Assembly: GCA_900467685.1 (NCBI GenBank)
Contig: UBQX01000006.1
Span: 310,001-374,000, forward strand
Direction of reading: 5' to 3'
DNA: 64,000 nt
Source of the DNA: Hyphomicrobiales bacterium
GTDB taxonomy: Bacteria; Pseudomonadota; Alphaproteobacteria; Rhizobiales; Rhizobiaceae
Below are positions 46,130-56,273 of the stretch, piece after piece (within the stretch, counting starts at the first letter, position 1; every line of letters begins with the position of its first letter). Below the pieces are notes generated by a model. It made no database searches. It saw only the letters and a list, made by a program, of their open reading frames with translations, and was not told the origin of the DNA. Made by a program: the position numbers and the translations under genes.

Positions 46130-46572
46130 AGTGGTTCCTCGTCTTCTGGCTTGGCCCGATCATCTTCCTGGGCGGCTGGTATGGTCTTTCCTATTACGAC
46201 ATGAATTTCGGCATCTTCATGCTGACGCGTCAGGCGCATGAACTGGTGCTGCAGATGTATGGCGAAACGCTCGGCATCGATCCGCAATCGGTCGCGCCGC
46301 TGGTCGCCAAGGCCATCGGCACGGACAGCCTTTTCGTCATCGCGATCCTTCTCTTCCGCCGCCGCACGAAGATTGCTGCCTGGTGGCAGGCCCGCCGCGC
46401 TCAGTCCTCGCCGGAAGCGGCCCTGCGCAGCGACGACAACCTGTCCAATGCGCCCTGGAGAATGAAGGACGCGGCGGCGGAATCGATCCGCTCCGCCCGC
46501 TTGGCTCTCGATACGTCCATTTCCAGCAGCGCTCGCTCGGCAGCGACGGTGGAAAGCCGCTCATCCCAGTAA
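46126..46572 (+). CDS. Membrane protein, unknown function, overlapping ruvX
   Basis: 148 residues. The first 90 have two hydrophobic segments ([21 protein letters not shown] and [10 protein letters not shown]) with [27 protein letters not shown] between; this looks genuine and is typical of small rhizobial membrane proteins. The last ~57 residues are Ser/Ala/Arg-rich and lie antisense to the end of ruvX (overlap 172 bases), so the natural protein may end with a low-value tail. Coupled to the gene before it. Confidence 0.7.
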   Translation: MKWFLVFWLGPIIFLGGWYGLSYYDMNFGIFMLTRQAHELVLQMYGETLGIDPQSVAPLVAKAIGTDSLFVIAILLFRRRTKIAAWWQARRAQSSPEAALRSDDNLSNAPWRMKDAAAESIRSARLALDTSISSSARSAATVESRSSQ

Positions 46573-46889
46573 ATGAAGGGGAGTGCGGTCTTCGCCTCCA
46601 TGTTGCGCACGAAGGCGCGGGTCGCCTGAACGCGCGGTCCCGCACTGCCATCCATGTTCATCGGCAGGCCGATGACGAAGGCCGTGACCTTTTCCTTCTC
46701 CGCAAAGCTCAGAAGCGCCTCGGCATCCGGCCCGAACTTAACCCGCTTGATGACCGGGCGCGGAGTGGCAAACCGCAGCCCGATATCCGACAGCGAAAGC
46801 CCGATGGTCTTCGTACCGAGATCGAGCCCTGCAATGGGCTGGCCGGCGGGCAGGGCCTCGGCAAATTCTTCAAGTGTCAGAATGGTCAT
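46401..46889 (-). CDS. ruvX: Holliday junction resolvase-like / pre-16S rRNA nuclease RuvX (YqgF)
   Basis: 162 residues. RNase H-like fold: [15 protein letters not shown] (first catalytic Asp), [30 protein letters not shown] (catalytic Glu) and [17 protein letters not shown] (second Asp). In E. coli the protein processes the 5' end of 16S rRNA. The start MTIL at 46889 is typical of the family; GGAG lies about 12 bases upstream, and an upstream extension is also open. Confidence 0.95.
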   Translation of the reverse strand: MTILTLEEFAEALPAGQPIAGLDLGTKTIGLSLSDIGLRFATPRPVIKRVKFGPDAEALLSFAEKEKVTAFVIGLPMNMDGSAGPRVQATRAFVRNMEAKTALPFIYWDERLSTVAAERALLEMDVSRAKRAERIDSAAASFILQGALDRLSSLRRAASGED

Positions 46890-47015
46890 GCTTTGCTGTG
46901 GCTCCAGAGGCAAATCTCGAACCTCCATAACAGAGGGAACCGATCTTGCCAAAACCAGCCTGTCGCAAAGCCGCGACTTGCCCTATAAGGCCGCAGACAC
47001 CCTCCGGAATTCCGC

Positions 47016-47948
47016 ATGCTTGCCATCTTCTCCATCACGCTGCCGATCTTCGTTCTGATCGGGACGGGCGTCATCGCCGGGCGATTCCTCAGCCTCGAGC
47101 GCAAGGATCTGCGCGGGCTTTCGCACTTCGTCTGGTATTTTGCGCTTCCAGCCCTCATCCTGCGCGCCTTCGTGCTGCACCCGATCAGCGACTTCCTGCA
47201 TCTGGATTATCTGCTGCTCTACCTGACCGCATCGCTGCTGGCCTTCGGCGTATCGCTCTCCGTGGCGCGGTTCGCGCGCGGCAAGTCCCTGACGGAAAGC
47301 GCGCTGATGGCGCTCGGCTCATCGAGCGGCAATAGCGGCTTCGTGGGTTTTCCGGTCGCCTCTCTGGTGGTCGGGCCGTTGGCGCCGATCGGCCTCGCGC
47401 TCAACATGATCGTGGAGAACCTGATCATCCTGCCGACCGGCATGGTGCTCGCGGAGGATGGCCAGCGCGGCGGGGCAGGTGCTTTGCGGGCCTTGCGCGG
47501 GTCGCTCGTGTCGCTCATCCGCAATCCGCTCATCATCTCGCTCTTCGTCGGAGCGGCGATCTCGGCCTCCGGGTACGACTTCAAGGATCTGGCGCTTTTT
47601 CACGCCATCGACATGCTGGCCAATGCCTCAGGTGCGGTCGCGCTCTTCATCGTGGGCGCCACACTTGTCGCGACAAAAGCCGGCGGGAGCCTGCTGCCGG
47701 ATGCGGCGCAGGTATCGGTCGGCAAGCTGGTCCTGCATCCCCTGTGCGCCCTTGCCGTCTCGTTCCTCATGCCGGGTCTGGACCCCGAAATCCGCAAGAT
47801 GGCAATCGTCTATGCGGCGTCGCCCATGTTGACGGTCTATCCAATCATAGGCCAGCGCTTCGGCTACCAGGAAATGAGTTCGGCGGCGCTGCTCATGGCC
47901 ACGACCGCCAGCTTCTTCACCATCTCGATCATGCTGGCGCTCGTCTGA
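47016..47948 (+). CDS. AEC family transporter (auxin efflux carrier-like)
   Basis: 310 residues with about ten membrane segments in two inverted halves. Family signatures: SLPIFVLIGTGVIAGR, HFVWYFALPALILRAF, GSSSGNSGFVGFPV and the central MIVENLIILPTGMVL. Members export organic acids or small metabolites (malonate, malate, auxin); substrate unknown. Divergent from ruvX. Confidence 0.9.
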   Translation: MLAIFSITLPIFVLIGTGVIAGRFLSLERKDLRGLSHFVWYFALPALILRAFVLHPISDFLHLDYLLLYLTASLLAFGVSLSVARFARGKSLTESALMALGSSSGNSGFVGFPVASLVVGPLAPIGLALNMIVENLIILPTGMVLAEDGQRGGAGALRALRGSLVSLIRNPLIISLFVGAAISASGYDFKDLALFHAIDMLANASGAVALFIVGATLVATKAGGSLLPDAAQVSVGKLVLHPLCALAVSFLMPGLDPEIRKMAIVYAASPMLTVYPIIGQRFGYQEMSSAALLMATTASFFTISIMLALV

Positions 47949-47962
47949 CTGACGTCTGACAC

Positions 47963-48388
47963 TCACCAATGCGCGACGCGGTCTCCGCCGACGAATTGCG
48001 CGCTCTTCGGCGTATATTCGAAGAGCTCGATCCGCACGCCATTCGGATCGGTGATCCAGCTTTGCCAGGTGTCGTCGCAGCCGTGGGACTTTGCAGACGC
48101 CTCCACCCCGCAATCGCTGATATGGGCGATCGCCTCGTCCATGTTCACGACTTCGAAGCAGATATGGTTGATCTGGTTGCGCCTGGAATATTCGGCCTCG
48201 GCGTTTTCGAAGACCTCGATATGCGTATCCCCGCCGGCATCGAGATAGTAGCCGAACACCCGGCCATCGCGGGTGAAGTTGAACACCTTGTCGAAGCCCA
48301 GAACGCGGGAATACCACGCCGCCGTCTCGTCGATATCCTTCGCGAAGATGCAGACATGGGCGATCTTGCGGATGATTTTCTGTTTCAT
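47963..48388 (-). CDS. VOC-superfamily (glyoxalase/extradiol dioxygenase-like) protein
   Basis: 141 residues. Two beta-alpha-beta3 modules; His in IAHVCIFAKD and Glu in HIEVFEN, with INHICFEV and IELFEYTP providing the second set, a plausible metal site. Strong GGAGGAG ribosome site about 11 bases before ATG 48388. Reaction unknown (lactoylglutathione lyase or dioxygenase are both possible). Confidence 0.88.
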   Translation of the reverse strand: MKQKIIRKIAHVCIFAKDIDETAAWYSRVLGFDKVFNFTRDGRVFGYYLDAGGDTHIEVFENAEAEYSRRNQINHICFEVVNMDEAIAHISDCGVEASAKSHGCDDTWQSWITDPNGVRIELFEYTPKSAQFVGGDRVAHW

Positions 48389-48563
48389 GATTGCGAACTC
48401 CTCCTTCTCCCTGATCCGAGTATAGGCCAAACCGCGTAACGCGAAAGTGTGACACAAAGGCTTGATCCTCTCGCTCCAGCCCCTAATCTGCACCCGCCCA
48501 TGGGCCGTTCGCATCATCTGACGAACGGCCCATCCCCCCGAAAGACATCAAGGGAGAGCTCCC

Positions 48564-49268
48564 ATGAAAATTACCTGGCTCGGCCACTCGGCCTTCCGTC
48601 TCGACACCGCCAAGGCCAAGATCCTCATCGACCCCTTCTTCACCGGCAATCCGGGCTTTCAGGGCCTCGATGCCAAGGATGCGGCCAAGGACATCACCCA
48701 CATCCTCCTGACCCACGGCCACAGCGACCATATCGGCGACACGCTGCAGATCGCCGCCGATACCGGCGCGACCGTGGTTGCCAATTTTGATCTCTGCATG
48801 TGGCTGGCGCACAAGGGCCTGAAGAACTTCTCACCCGGAAATACCGGCGGCACGATCGGCCTCGACAGCTTCACCGTGACCTTCACCAACGCGCTGCATT
48901 CCTCCGCCTCGATCACCGAGGATGGCGTTTCCCACGCGCTCGGCAACCCGAACGGCCTGGTCCTGCATTTCGATGACGAGGCATCGCTCTTCCACATGGG
49001 CGACACGGATATCTTCTCCGACATGGGCCTGATCAACGAGTTGCACCAGCCCGATATCGGCATCGTGCCGATCGGAGACCGCTTCACCATGGGCGGCGCG
49101 GTGGCGGCCTTGGCCACCCAGCGCTTCTTCAACTTCAAGACCGCGATCCCCTGCCACTACGGCTCGTTCCCGATCATCGACCAGACGGCAGACAAGTTCA
49201 TTGCCGGTCTCGACGGCACGAAGACGAAGGTGGAAGCGCCCAAGCCCGGCGGCAGCGTCGAGGTCTGA
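48564..49268 (+). CDS. Metal-dependent hydrolase, UPF0173 family
   Basis: 234 residues. Metallo-beta-lactamase fold: [11 protein letters not shown], the dinuclear-metal motif [19 protein letters not shown] and a final [19 protein letters not shown] precedes the ATG. Substrate unknown. Single gene. Confidence 0.93.
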   Translation: MKITWLGHSAFRLDTAKAKILIDPFFTGNPGFQGLDAKDAAKDITHILLTHGHSDHIGDTLQIAADTGATVVANFDLCMWLAHKGLKNFSPGNTGGTIGLDSFTVTFTNALHSSASITEDGVSHALGNPNGLVLHFDDEASLFHMGDTDIFSDMGLINELHQPDIGIVPIGDRFTMGGAVAALATQRFFNFKTAIPCHYGSFPIIDQTADKFIAGLDGTKTKVEAPKPGGSVEV

Positions 49269-49296
49269 GAAACGCTTTTGCCCGCTGGGACGGGAT

Positions 49297-50106
49297 CTAC
49301 TTGTCCTTGATCCGGTCCCACACGGCGGCAAACAGTTCCGCCTGATGCGGAAGCCCGAAGAGGCCGGTCATGGCCTCTTCAAAATCCTCAAAGGTGTCGA
49401 TGCGCCGCGCATCGCTCTCGCCATGGCGGGTGACTTTCAGCGCGCGATTGAACAGCGTGTTGCGCCCGTCCTCGGTGACGCGCGCCATCATCAGATTGTA
49501 CGGAAACGGCGCCTTGTCCCAGCGGGCGGTAACGAAATTGGCCGCTTCGAAATCCGGCTCGAAGGCCGGCACGCGCTCAAAACCGTAAAGCCCGTACCAG
49601 CCCTCCGGCACCTGCCGCTCAAGAACCTCTTCCTGCGTTTCCTCATCCCGCCGCACGCGATAAGTCTCCCCCATGATCTCCTGCTGCCCGGCTAGGTCGA
49701 GTTGGACGGGCGTAATCGGCGCACCGCCGCCAAAACCGCAATCGGCGAGATATTTCTGGTCTGAGATGGTGACGATGAAGCACCGGTGGCTGCGTGGACC
49801 GCCGCGCGGCGCGCCATTGCGGACGCGCGCCATGATCGGCATCGCGTCGAACCCGAGCGCCGACAGCGCCATGCCGAAAAGCGCATTTACTTCAAAGCAA
49901 TAGCCGCCTCGTCTGTTCTCGACCAGCTTCCGCCACAGCGCGTCTGGAGCTAGGTCTGGTATCTTGCCGGTGAGCGGGTCCATGTTCTCGAAGGGGATAT
50001 GGCGCGCCTGGGCGAACTGGAGTCGCCCAAGCGTTTCCGCACTTGCCTCCACCAGCGTTTCGGCGATGCCGATCCGCTGAAGATACCCCTTGAGATCGAA
50101 ATGCAT
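49297..50106 (-). CDS. Arylamine N-acetyltransferase
   Basis: 269 residues. Catalytic triad context is complete: Cys in RGGYCFEVNALFG, His in SHRCFIVT (Asp in the following YLADCGFG). PFENMDPL near the start is also characteristic. Acetylates arylamines and hydrazines from acetyl-CoA. Convergent with the UPF0173 gene. Confidence 0.95.
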   Translation of the reverse strand: MHFDLKGYLQRIGIAETLVEASAETLGRLQFAQARHIPFENMDPLTGKIPDLAPDALWRKLVENRRGGYCFEVNALFGMALSALGFDAMPIMARVRNGAPRGGPRSHRCFIVTISDQKYLADCGFGGGAPITPVQLDLAGQQEIMGETYRVRRDEETQEEVLERQVPEGWYGLYGFERVPAFEPDFEAANFVTARWDKAPFPYNLMMARVTEDGRNTLFNRALKVTRHGESDARRIDTFEDFEEAMTGLFGLPHQAELFAAVWDRIKDK

Positions 50107-50280
50107 GGTCGCTCCTCTGCTTTGAGGTCAGGCTAGCTTCCCGGAAAGAGAAGGCAAGGGGAGGCGGATGAACTTCGGTTGTAAGCTCCAAGGCCCGGAA
50201 AAGCGTTGCATCCGCCAAGCGGGCTGATTATAGCGGTCGCTCAAGTCTTTGAACGACAATCCTTGACCGGAGTTCACCCG

Positions 50281-50568
50281 ATGTCCGTCGATCTCGCCAC
50301 CGTTAAGCGCGTTGCGCGCCTTGCCCGTCTCGCCGTTTCCGAAGAGGAAGCGCAAAAGATGATGGGTGAGCTGAACGGCATTCTCGGCTTCGTCGAGCAG
50401 CTGTCCGAAGTGAACGTCAAGGATGTCGAGCCGATGACTTCGGTGACGCCGATGGTCATGCGCAAGCGGGACGACGTCGTCACCGATGGCGACAAGGCAG
50501 ACGACATCGTCGCCAATGCCCCGGCCACGACCGAGAATTTCTTCATGGTGCCGAAAGTGGTCGAATAA
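50281..50568 (+). CDS. gatC: Asp/Glu-tRNA amidotransferase subunit C
   Basis: 95 residues, the linker belt subunit that stabilises GatA-GatB. Sequence [48 protein letters not shown] matches the family throughout. ATG 50281 gives the conserved start. First gene of gatC-gatA. Confidence 0.97.
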   Translation: MSVDLATVKRVARLARLAVSEEEAQKMMGELNGILGFVEQLSEVNVKDVEPMTSVTPMVMRKRDDVVTDGDKADDIVANAPATTENFFMVPKVVE

Positions 50569-50624
50569 GACCGACCTCGACCCGCCCGCTCAAAGCCCCG
50601 ATTTCAAGACGAAACGATCGCACC

Positions 50625-52106
50625 ATGACCGAACTGACAAAGCTCACGATTGCCGAAGCCCGCGCCAAGCTCACCGCCAAGGAAATTTCCGCCGTCGAAC
50701 TGACGGACGCCTATCTTGCCGCCATCGAAGCCGTGAACCCGGTGATCAATGCCTATGTGACCGTGACGCCGGAAAAGGCGCGCGAGATGGCCAAGGCCTC
50801 CGACGCCCGCATTGCGGCCGGCAAGGCCGGTGCGCTCGAAGGCATCCCGCTCGGCATCAAGGACCTGTTTGCCACCCGCGATGTCCACACCCAGGCCTGC
50901 TCGCACATCCTCGACGGCTTCAAGCCCAAATACGAATCGACCGTCAGCCAGAACCTCTGGGACGACGGCGCGGTCATGCTCGGCAAGCTGAACATGGACG
51001 AATTCGCCATGGGCTCGTCGAACGAAAGCTCCTATTACGGCCCGGTCATCAATCCGTGGAAGGCTGAAGGTTCCAACCAGCAGCTCGTGCCCGGCGGCTC
51101 TTCGGGCGGCTCCGCTGCCGCCGTTGCCGCGCAGCTCTGCGCTGGTGCCACCGCCACCGACACCGGCGGATCCATCCGCCAGCCAGCCGCCTTCACCGGA
51201 ACGGTTGGCATCAAGCCGACCTATGGCCGCTGCTCGCGCTGGGGCATCGTCGCCTTCGCCTCGTCGCTCGATCAGGCCGGCCCGATTGCCCGCGACGTGC
51301 GCGACTGCGCCATCATGCTGAAGTCCATGGCGAGCGTCGATGCCAAAGACACGACCTCCGTCGACCTGCCTGTTCCGGATTATGAAGCCGCGATCGGCCA
51401 GTCGCTGAAGGGCATGAAGATCGGCATTCCGAACGAATACCGCGTGGACGGCATGCCGGAAGAGATCGAAAAGGTCTGGCAGCAGGGCATGCAGTGGCTG
51501 AAGGATGCGGGCGCCGAGATCGTCAACATCTCGCTCCCGCATACGAAATACGCCCTGCCAGCCTATTACATCGTGGCCCCCGCTGAGGCTTCTTCCAACC
51601 TTGCCCGTTATGACGGCGTGCGCTATGGCCTGCGCGTCGACGGCAAGGACATTGTCGACATGTATGAAAAGACGCGCGCCGCCGGCTTCGGCACGGAAGT
51701 CAAGCGCCGCATCATGATCGGCACCTATGTTCTCTCCGCCGGTTACTATGACGCCTATTACCTGCAGGCGCAGAAGGTTCGCACGCTGATCAAGCGCGAC
51801 TTCGAGATCGCCTTTGCAAACGGCGTCGATGCCATCCTGACCCCCGCCACCCCGTCCTCCGCCTTCGGGATTGCCGACGAGGATCTGGCTTCCGATCCGG
51901 TCAAGATGTATCTCAACGACATCTTCACGGTGACGGTCAACATGGCGGGTCTCCCCGGCATGTCCGTCCCCGCCGGCCTCGACCACAAGGGCCTGCCCCT
52001 CGGCCTCCAGCTCATCGGCAAGCCGTTCGACGAGGAAACGCTCTTCAAGACGGCGCATGTCATCGAACAGGCGGCCGGAACGTTCTCGCCGAAGAAGTGG
52101 TGGTAA
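50625..52106 (+). CDS. gatA: Asp/Glu-tRNA amidotransferase subunit A
   Basis: 493 residues. Amidase-signature hydrolase releasing ammonia from glutamine. The Ser-cisSer-Lys triad is seen in [10 protein letters not shown] (Lys), and [13 protein letters not shown] / [11 protein letters not shown] (Ser residues). Separated from gatC by 56 bases and from gatB by a ~1.6-kb insert holding brnTA, a GNAT and a DUF6455 gene. Confidence 0.98.
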   Translation: MTELTKLTIAEARAKLTAKEISAVELTDAYLAAIEAVNPVINAYVTVTPEKAREMAKASDARIAAGKAGALEGIPLGIKDLFATRDVHTQACSHILDGFKPKYESTVSQNLWDDGAVMLGKLNMDEFAMGSSNESSYYGPVINPWKAEGSNQQLVPGGSSGGSAAAVAAQLCAGATATDTGGSIRQPAAFTGTVGIKPTYGRCSRWGIVAFASSLDQAGPIARDVRDCAIMLKSMASVDAKDTTSVDLPVPDYEAAIGQSLKGMKIGIPNEYRVDGMPEEIEKVWQQGMQWLKDAGAEIVNISLPHTKYALPAYYIVAPAEASSNLARYDGVRYGLRVDGKDIVDMYEKTRAAGFGTEVKRRIMIGTYVLSAGYYDAYYLQAQKVRTLIKRDFEIAFANGVDAILTPATPSSAFGIADEDLASDPVKMYLNDIFTVTVNMAGLPGMSVPAGLDHKGLPLGLQLIGKPFDEETLFKTAHVIEQAAGTFSPKKWW

Positions 52107-52114
52107 GAGGCGTT

Positions 52115-52369
52115 CTATTTCGGCTGTGACAGGACATAGGCTTTCAGGACCGCGTTCATCCGCGTCTGATAGCCTTTGCCGCGTGCCTTGAACCATTCGA
52201 GCACGTCTGCGTCGATGCGCATTGTTATCTGCTCCTTCTGTGAGGGCTCGACCAGTTTCGCGTTCCTGAAGAAGGTCTCATCAAGCTCGGGAATATCGCT
52301 ATAGTCGATATCCTGCTCCGCCTCCGCGCGCATTTTCAGTTCCTCAGCTCTTGCTGGCGATAAAGGCAT
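52115..52369 (-). CDS. brnA: BrnA-type antitoxin
   Basis: 84 residues. C-terminal ribbon-helix-helix segment QITMRIDADVLEWFKARGKGYQTRMNAVLKAY as in BrnA (CopG/Arc fold). N-terminal part is acidic (QDIDYSDIPELDETFF) and would contact BrnT. The start lies inside the end of brnT (26-base overlap), as in other brnT-brnA operons. Confidence 0.92.
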   Translation of the reverse strand: MPLSPARAEELKMRAEAEQDIDYSDIPELDETFFRNAKLVEPSQKEQITMRIDADVLEWFKARGKGYQTRMNAVLKAYVLSQPK

Positions 52370-52628
52370 TGTACAGCCTCCTTTCCTTGCGATTGGCGAG
52401 ACGGGCGGAAATAAGCCGGACGCGCCCGCTTCTTGCCGTATGCACAACCACGACAGTGATGATCCCGTCGATCTCACCGATGCTGATCTGGCGTTCCTCG
52501 CCGTAGTCGGCACGGTTATCGGTCGACGTCAGAACGCGACCGTCGAAAATCATCTGCGCTTCGTCGAAGCGAATTCCGTGCTTCGCGAAGTTGCGTGCGT
52601 CCTTCTCCGGATCCCACTCGAATTCCAT
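52344..52628 (-). CDS. brnT: BrnT-type toxin (RelE-fold ribonuclease)
   Basis: 94 residues. Characteristic opening FEWDPEKDARNFAKHGI, then FDEAQMIFDGR, RADYGEERQISIG and the terminal RLISARLANRKERRLYN. BrnT is an mRNA-cleaving toxin neutralised by BrnA. Toxin-first order with overlapping antitoxin is normal for this family. A short palindrome (CTACA-AA-TGTAG) lies just upstream. Confidence 0.93.
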   Translation of the reverse strand: MEFEWDPEKDARNFAKHGIRFDEAQMIFDGRVLTSTDNRADYGEERQISIGEIDGIITVVVVHTARSGRVRLISARLANRKERRLYNAFIASKS

Positions 52629-52630
52629 AC

Positions 52631-52642
52631 CTACAAATGTAG
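52631..52642. promoter_or_regulatory. Short palindrome upstream of brnT
   Basis: CTACAAATGTAG, arms CTACA/TGTAG around AA, directly upstream of the brnT start. A candidate BrnA operator half-set; small enough to arise by chance. Confidence 0.4.
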
Positions 52643-52783
52643 TTACAGACGCCCAATTCCGCAACAAATTTGAGAAGCGGTCAGTCGCGGCCATTCCAGT
52701 TTCGGTGGGCGCTGCGGGGACCGGGATGGAAATGTCCGGGATTGCAGGCATAATGCAATTGGACGGGATGTCGGGGGACAGGC

Positions 52784-53293
52784 ATGGCCACTATTCGCAA
52801 TGCGCGTGCGGACGAAGCGGAAGTTCTGGCAGCCATTGGCTTCCGGGCGTGGGACTCGACGTCCGAGGGGTGGGGCGATGCGCCCGACATTCGCGAGAGT
52901 GCTTACCGTTCCTTCGAGACCTTCACGCGCAACCACTGGCTCTCCATCGATATTGCCGAGCGGGCAGGGCAGCTTGTCGGCTGGGGCGCGCGTGAGAAGC
53001 TCGACAACAGCATTACGGATGTCTGGATCGATCCGCTGTTCCAGCGCCAGGGCGTCGGTACGGCTCTGCTGGAGCATCTGGAAAAAGAGATCGTTGGTCA
53101 CGGCCATGAAGCCGCTTTGACCCAGGTTCATTCGGAGAACTCACCCGCGCTCGCCTTCTTCCGCAAGGCCGGTTACGGCGTCTCCTGGATGACGACGGCA
53201 TGGTCGCCCAAGCTCGACCGCGATGTCGATACGGTGGGGCTCGTCAAGCAATTGGTCGAGGAAAAGACCGTAAGCGGCTACAGCGAGTTCTGA
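52784..53293 (+). CDS. GNAT-family N-acetyltransferase
   Basis: 169 residues. Acetyl-CoA loop FQRQGVGTALL and the C-terminal NSPALAFFRKAGYG define the GNAT fold. Substrate unknown. A more distant relative of the two tandem GNAT genes at 55235 and 55756. Its last 16 bases overlap the converging DUF6455 gene. Confidence 0.88.
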   Translation: MATIRNARADEAEVLAAIGFRAWDSTSEGWGDAPDIRESAYRSFETFTRNHWLSIDIAERAGQLVGWGAREKLDNSITDVWIDPLFQRQGVGTALLEHLEKEIVGHGHEAALTQVHSENSPALAFFRKAGYGVSWMTTAWSPKLDRDVDTVGLVKQLVEEKTVSGYSEF

Positions 53294-53568
53294 GCCGGCT
53301 CTTCGTTGAGCATCTGGTCGCGCATGCGGGCGAAGAGATCGCGGTTGCGGCAGAAACGCGGGGCTTGTTCCGGCTCGTCATTGTCTTCAAGCCAGTCGGC
53401 GCAGTCATGCGGGCGGCTGCAGGCAAGGCAGCGCTGACCGGCGCGTTTCATGACGTTGCGATGATCCGGCAAATCTTCCAGGTGCGCGGTCAGACCAAGC
53501 TTCGCGGTCATCGCTTCCAGCAGCATGGCATGTTCGTTGACGCGGATGAAGTAGTTCAGGATACTCAT
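53278..53568 (-). CDS. DUF6455-like small Cys protein
   Basis: 96 residues. Pattern RCLACSRPHDCADWLED ... APRFCRNRDLFARMRDQ matches the DUF6455 family of alphaproteobacterial small proteins; four Cys could bind metal. RBS GGAGA is eight bases before ATG 53568. Function unknown. Confidence 0.78.
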   Translation of the reverse strand: MSILNYFIRVNEHAMLLEAMTAKLGLTAHLEDLPDHRNVMKRAGQRCLACSRPHDCADWLEDNDEPEQAPRFCRNRDLFARMRDQMLNEEPAQNSL

Positions 53569-53732
53569 GGGCATTCTCCGTACCTGCCGCATTCATTGCC
53601 TAAGGACGATTGCCTCGCCTTGATCCTGCTCAACTCCCTCGGCTAGCGTCGAAACCCGCAAATCCCTTGCGCCGTCCGGTCATTTGTTTTACCGGAAGGC
53701 TTCGAAATCCGATTGATGCCGAGAGTTTTTCC

Positions 53733-55235
53733 ATGACCATTGTCGATGTCCGCACGCCCGATCCGAAACGCCTCATCCCCGGCGCCACCGGCGACTGGGA
53801 AGTCGTGATCGGCATGGAAGTCCATGCGCAGGTTCTCTCCAAGTCGAAGCTCTTCTCCGGCGCCTCGACCGAATTCGGTCGTCCGCAGAATGCCAACGTT
53901 TCGCTGGTGGATGCCGCCATGCCGGGCATGCTGCCGGTGATCAACGAGGAATGCGTCAAGCAGGCCGTGCGAACGGGTCTCGGCCTCAAGGCCCAGATCA
54001 ACCACCGCTCGATCTTCGACCGCAAGAACTATTTCTATCCCGACCTGCCGCAAGGCTATCAGATCTCGCAGTTCAAGGATCCGATCGTTGGTGAGGGCAA
54101 GATCGTCATCTCGCTCGGCCCGGACCGGCAGGGACAGTTCGAGGATATCGAGATCGGCATCGAGCGCCTGCATCTGGAACAGGACGCCGGCAAGTCGATG
54201 CACGACCAGCATCCCACCATGTCCTATGTCGATTTCAACCGCACCGGTGTGGCGCTGATGGAGATCGTCTCCAAGCCCGACCTGCGCTCGTCCGAGGAGG
54301 CCAAGGCCTACATGACGAAGCTGCGCTCCATCGTGCGTTATCTCGACACCTGCGACGGCAACATGGACGAGGGCTCCATGCGCGCCGACGTCAACGTCTC
54401 CGTGCGCAAGCCGGGCGGTGAGTTCGGCACGCGCTGTGAAATCAAGAACATGAACTCCATCCGCTTTATCGGTATGGCGATTGAGTACGAGGCCCGACGC
54501 CAGATTGCCATCCTCGAAGAGGGCGGCACGATCGACCAGGAAACTCGTCTGTACGACGCCGGCAAGGGCGAGACGCGTTCCATGCGCTCCAAGGAAGACG
54601 CGCATGACTATCGCTACTTCCCCGATCCGGACCTGCTGCCGCTCGAATTCGACAACGCCTTCGTCGCCGAACTCCTGAAGGACCTGCCGGAACTGCCCGA
54701 CGACAAGAAGGAGCGTTTCGTCAAGGATCTCGGCCTGACTGTCTACGACGCGTCCGTACTCGTTTCGGAAAAGGCGATTGCCGCCTATTTCGAAGCAGTC
54801 GCCGAAGGTCGCGACGCCAAGATTGCCGCCAACTGGGTCATCAACGACTTGCTGGGCGCCTTGAACAAAGCCGGCAAAGATATTGAAGAGACTCCGGTTT
54901 CGCCCGCCCAGCTCGGCGGCATCCTGGACCTCATCAAGGACGGCACGATCTCCGGCAAGCTCGCCAAGGACCTCTTCGAAATCGTCTTCAACGAAGGTGG
55001 CGATCCGGCCAAGATTGTTGAAGAGCGTGGCATGAAGCAGGTCACCGACACAGGCGCTATCGAAAAGGCCGTCGATGAAATCATCGCCGCCAACCCCGAT
55101 CAGGTGGCCAAGGTCGTCGCCAAGCCGTCGCTCGCCGGCTGGTTCGTCGGTCAGGTCATGAAGGCAACCGGCGGCAAGGCCAACCCGCAGGCCGTTCAGG
55201 CCCTCGTCAAGGCCAAGCTCGGGATCGAGGAATAA
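53733..55235 (+). CDS. gatB: Asp/Glu-tRNA amidotransferase subunit B
   Basis: 500 residues. tRNA-binding and kinase-like subunit: [40 protein letters not shown]-type [29 protein letters not shown] and a C-terminal YqeY tail domain ([20 protein letters not shown]). The ATG at 53733 gives the usual N-terminus. Its stop TAA shares a base with the next start (TAATG), so the GNAT pair is in its operon. Confidence 0.98.
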   Translation: MTIVDVRTPDPKRLIPGATGDWEVVIGMEVHAQVLSKSKLFSGASTEFGRPQNANVSLVDAAMPGMLPVINEECVKQAVRTGLGLKAQINHRSIFDRKNYFYPDLPQGYQISQFKDPIVGEGKIVISLGPDRQGQFEDIEIGIERLHLEQDAGKSMHDQHPTMSYVDFNRTGVALMEIVSKPDLRSSEEAKAYMTKLRSIVRYLDTCDGNMDEGSMRADVNVSVRKPGGEFGTRCEIKNMNSIRFIGMAIEYEARRQIAILEEGGTIDQETRLYDAGKGETRSMRSKEDAHDYRYFPDPDLLPLEFDNAFVAELLKDLPELPDDKKERFVKDLGLTVYDASVLVSEKAIAAYFEAVAEGRDAKIAANWVINDLLGALNKAGKDIEETPVSPAQLGGILDLIKDGTISGKLAKDLFEIVFNEGGDPAKIVEERGMKQVTDTGAIEKAVDEIIAANPDQVAKVVAKPSLAGWFVGQVMKATGGKANPQAVQALVKAKLGIEE

Positions 55236-55735
55236 TGTTCTTCATCCGCTCCGCCAGCGAACAGGACCTCAAGAAGGTACAGACGCTGCTGGCGGAGACG
55301 TGGCGCGCGACCTATGTGCCGTTTTACGGCGCTGAAAAGGTCGAGGCGCTGATTGCGGAATGGCATTCGATGGAGGCGCTGAAAAAGCGCCTCAAGACGC
55401 CACGCTCGGAATTTCTGGTCGCCGACGATGGCAAGGTCATTGGCGGGATGGCATACGCCTCCATGGCGGAAAAGCCGGCCAAGACTGCCACCCTGCATCA
55501 GCTCTATGTCCATCCCGATTTCCAGCGCCAGGGCATCGGTCGCGATCTCTTCGCCGAGATCGAGACCTGTTTTCCGGATGCCGATACGCTGCGGCTGGAG
55601 GTGGAACCGAAGAATGCCTCGGCCATTGCCTTCTATGAGCGCCACGGCTTCGTGACGGTTGGCGAGGTCGCGAATTGCGGCGGCGGAAATTCCGGCCTGC
55701 CAGCCCTGTTGATGGAAAAGCCTCCCGCGAACTGA
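55235..55735 (+). CDS. GNAT-family N-acetyltransferase, tandem copy 1
   Basis: 166 residues. GNAT signature [18 protein letters not shown] (acetyl-CoA loop), NASAIAFYERHGF. Very similar along its whole length to the next gene, including [26 protein letters not shown] and [14 protein letters not shown], so the two arose by duplication. Start overlaps the gatB stop by one base. Confidence 0.9.
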   Translation: MFFIRSASEQDLKKVQTLLAETWRATYVPFYGAEKVEALIAEWHSMEALKKRLKTPRSEFLVADDGKVIGGMAYASMAEKPAKTATLHQLYVHPDFQRQGIGRDLFAEIETCFPDADTLRLEVEPKNASAIAFYERHGFVTVGEVANCGGGNSGLPALLMEKPPAN

Positions 55736-55755
55736 GCGGGGCTTGCGAGGTCGCG

Positions 55756-56256
55756 ATGTTCTTCATCCGCTCTGCCGGTGAGGCCGATCTTCCGAAGGTG
55801 CAGACGCTGCTGGCGGAAACGTGGCGCGACACCTACCGGCCGTTCCATGGCGACCATGTCGTGGAAGCGATGATTGCGCATTGGCATTCCAACGCCTCAT
55901 TGGCCCGACGCCTGCATCGTCCGGACTCGGAATTCCTCGTCGCCGACGATGGCCGCCAGCTTGCCGGCATGGCGTTTGCCGCGATGTCGCGCAAAACGCC
56001 AAAACTTGCCAACCTCCACCAGCTTTATATTCATCCGCTCTGGCAGGGGCAGGGGATCGGCACGGACCTGTTCGCCGAAATCGAGACCTGTTTCCCGGAT
56101 GCCGACCGCATGCATCTGGAAGTCACGGTCGAGAACGAGCGCGCCTTCGATTTCTACACCAAAGTCGGCTTTCACGAGATTGGCCGCATCGAGAATGTCG
56201 GCCCGCCCGGCGCCAAACTGCCCGCCATCCTGATGGAAAAGTCGCTGGCCTTCTAA
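55756..56256 (+). CDS. GNAT-family N-acetyltransferase, tandem copy 2
   Basis: 166 residues, same length and start as copy 1. Acetyl-CoA loop [30 protein letters not shown]. Divergence is concentrated in residues ~30-55 and 120-166, which might have shifted substrate. 20 bases after copy 1 on the same strand. Confidence 0.9.
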   Translation: MFFIRSAGEADLPKVQTLLAETWRDTYRPFHGDHVVEAMIAHWHSNASLARRLHRPDSEFLVADDGRQLAGMAFAAMSRKTPKLANLHQLYIHPLWQGQGIGTDLFAEIETCFPDADRMHLEVTVENERAFDFYTKVGFHEIGRIENVGPPGAKLPAILMEKSLAF

Positions 56257-56273
56257 CTTTCGGAGATACCTTT

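Noticed and set aside
50604-52196. A 530-codon open frame on the minus strand
   Set aside because: Antisense to gatA.
52080-52780. Possibility that the brnTA block is a mobile element
   Set aside because: No flanking repeats, transposase or integrase seen; kept only as a possible insertion to compare with relatives.
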